DNA of 41,426 nucleotides from an uncultured Clostridia bacterium (GTDB lineage: Bacteria > Bacillota > Clostridia > TANB77 > CAG-508). The stretch is taken from positions 1 through 41,426 of the forward strand of contig CALXAA010000015.1 in assembly GCA_944386165.1 (NCBI GenBank), written 5' to 3'. Numbering within the stretch: the first letter of the stretch is position 1; every line of letters starts with the position of its first letter. The translations under genes were made by a program, and so were the position numbers. This document shows, one piece after another, positions 41,343 through 41,426 of the stretch. A model generated the notes under the pieces. It did not search any database. It was given only the letters and a program-made list of their open reading frames with translations, and was not told the DNA's origin.

Positions 41343-41426
41343 ATTAAGACCTTTCGATATTGATAGAGTCCAAATATTTACAGTTAATGAATAATATTTT
41401 GATGTAACTTGTTTTAAAAATTATTT

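Noticed and set aside
40653..41363. Plus-strand reading frames across 40.65-41.36 kb
   Set aside because: They lack ribosome sites and lie opposite a minus-strand gene with a clear signal peptide, AAGGAGG site, promoter and terminator.

Overview
The window is very AT-rich, uses ATG/TTG/GTG starts behind strong AGGAGG-type ribosome sites, and has textbook 17-bp-spaced sigma-A promoters. Gene content (spoVG, dipicolinate synthase subunit DpaA, DUF1540, class B sortase, rubredoxin, ROK kinase, zinc-bearing adenylate kinase, L36 and S4, SAM-I and yybP-ykoY riboswitches) points to an anaerobic, probably spore-forming low-GC Firmicute of the class Clostridia, most likely an uncultured gut-type lineage. 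The species cannot be fixed from sequence alone.

Layout. 1-5.1 kb: the end of spoVG, a small membrane protein, tRNA-Glu(CTC) directly followed by a Mn2+-type (yybP-ykoY) riboswitch and a P-type cation ATPase, then an HNH protein with a ParB-like tail and a peroxiredoxin. 5.2-8.8 kb: a wall-anchored surface protein with its class B sortase, a short rubredoxin and a membrane protein. 8.8-12.6 kb: ftsY and a UPF0182 membrane protein. 12.6-18.5 kb: a probable operon pth - RNase E/G - rimO - unknown acidic protein - TPR membrane protein. 18.5-25.7 kb: dpaA-uppP, rhodanese, HD hydrolase with divergent secD/secF, DUF1540, fba and smpB. 25.8-32.7 kb: a 1324-residue surface protein with 300-bp repeats, a membrane-anchored protein, a ROK kinase and mtaB. 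32.8-40.0 kb: adk-map-infA-rpmJ-rpsM-rpsK-rpsD-rpoA-rplQ followed by SAM-riboswitch-controlled metK. 40.0-41.4 kb: a small two-gene unit ending in DUF4160, then a GC-rich secreted-protein gene that looks foreign.

How they work together. Most of the window is housekeeping: translation (IF-1, ribosomal proteins, Pth, SmpB, RimO, MtaB), protein export (FtsY, SecD/SecF-like), envelope recycling (UppP), glycolysis (Fba, ROK kinase) and SAM synthesis. Surface display (two large secreted proteins plus sortase B) and metal/redox defence (ATPase, peroxiredoxin, rubredoxin, rhodanese) make up the accessory part.

The most striking observation is a recurrent frameshift. Three otherwise intact genes (TPR protein, mtaB, DUF4160) each need a +1 shift within their first 41 codons, and at all three the break is an in-frame CGG codon where skipping the C restores a Gly codon (GGA/GGT) and the conserved protein. 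By eye, no other ordinary AT-rich gene here carries an in-frame CGG. The exceptions are two in the HNH gene and two in the GC-rich foreign gene. This suggests +1 recoding at CGG (programmed frameshifting or quadruplet decoding), or else an unusual systematic sequence artefact.
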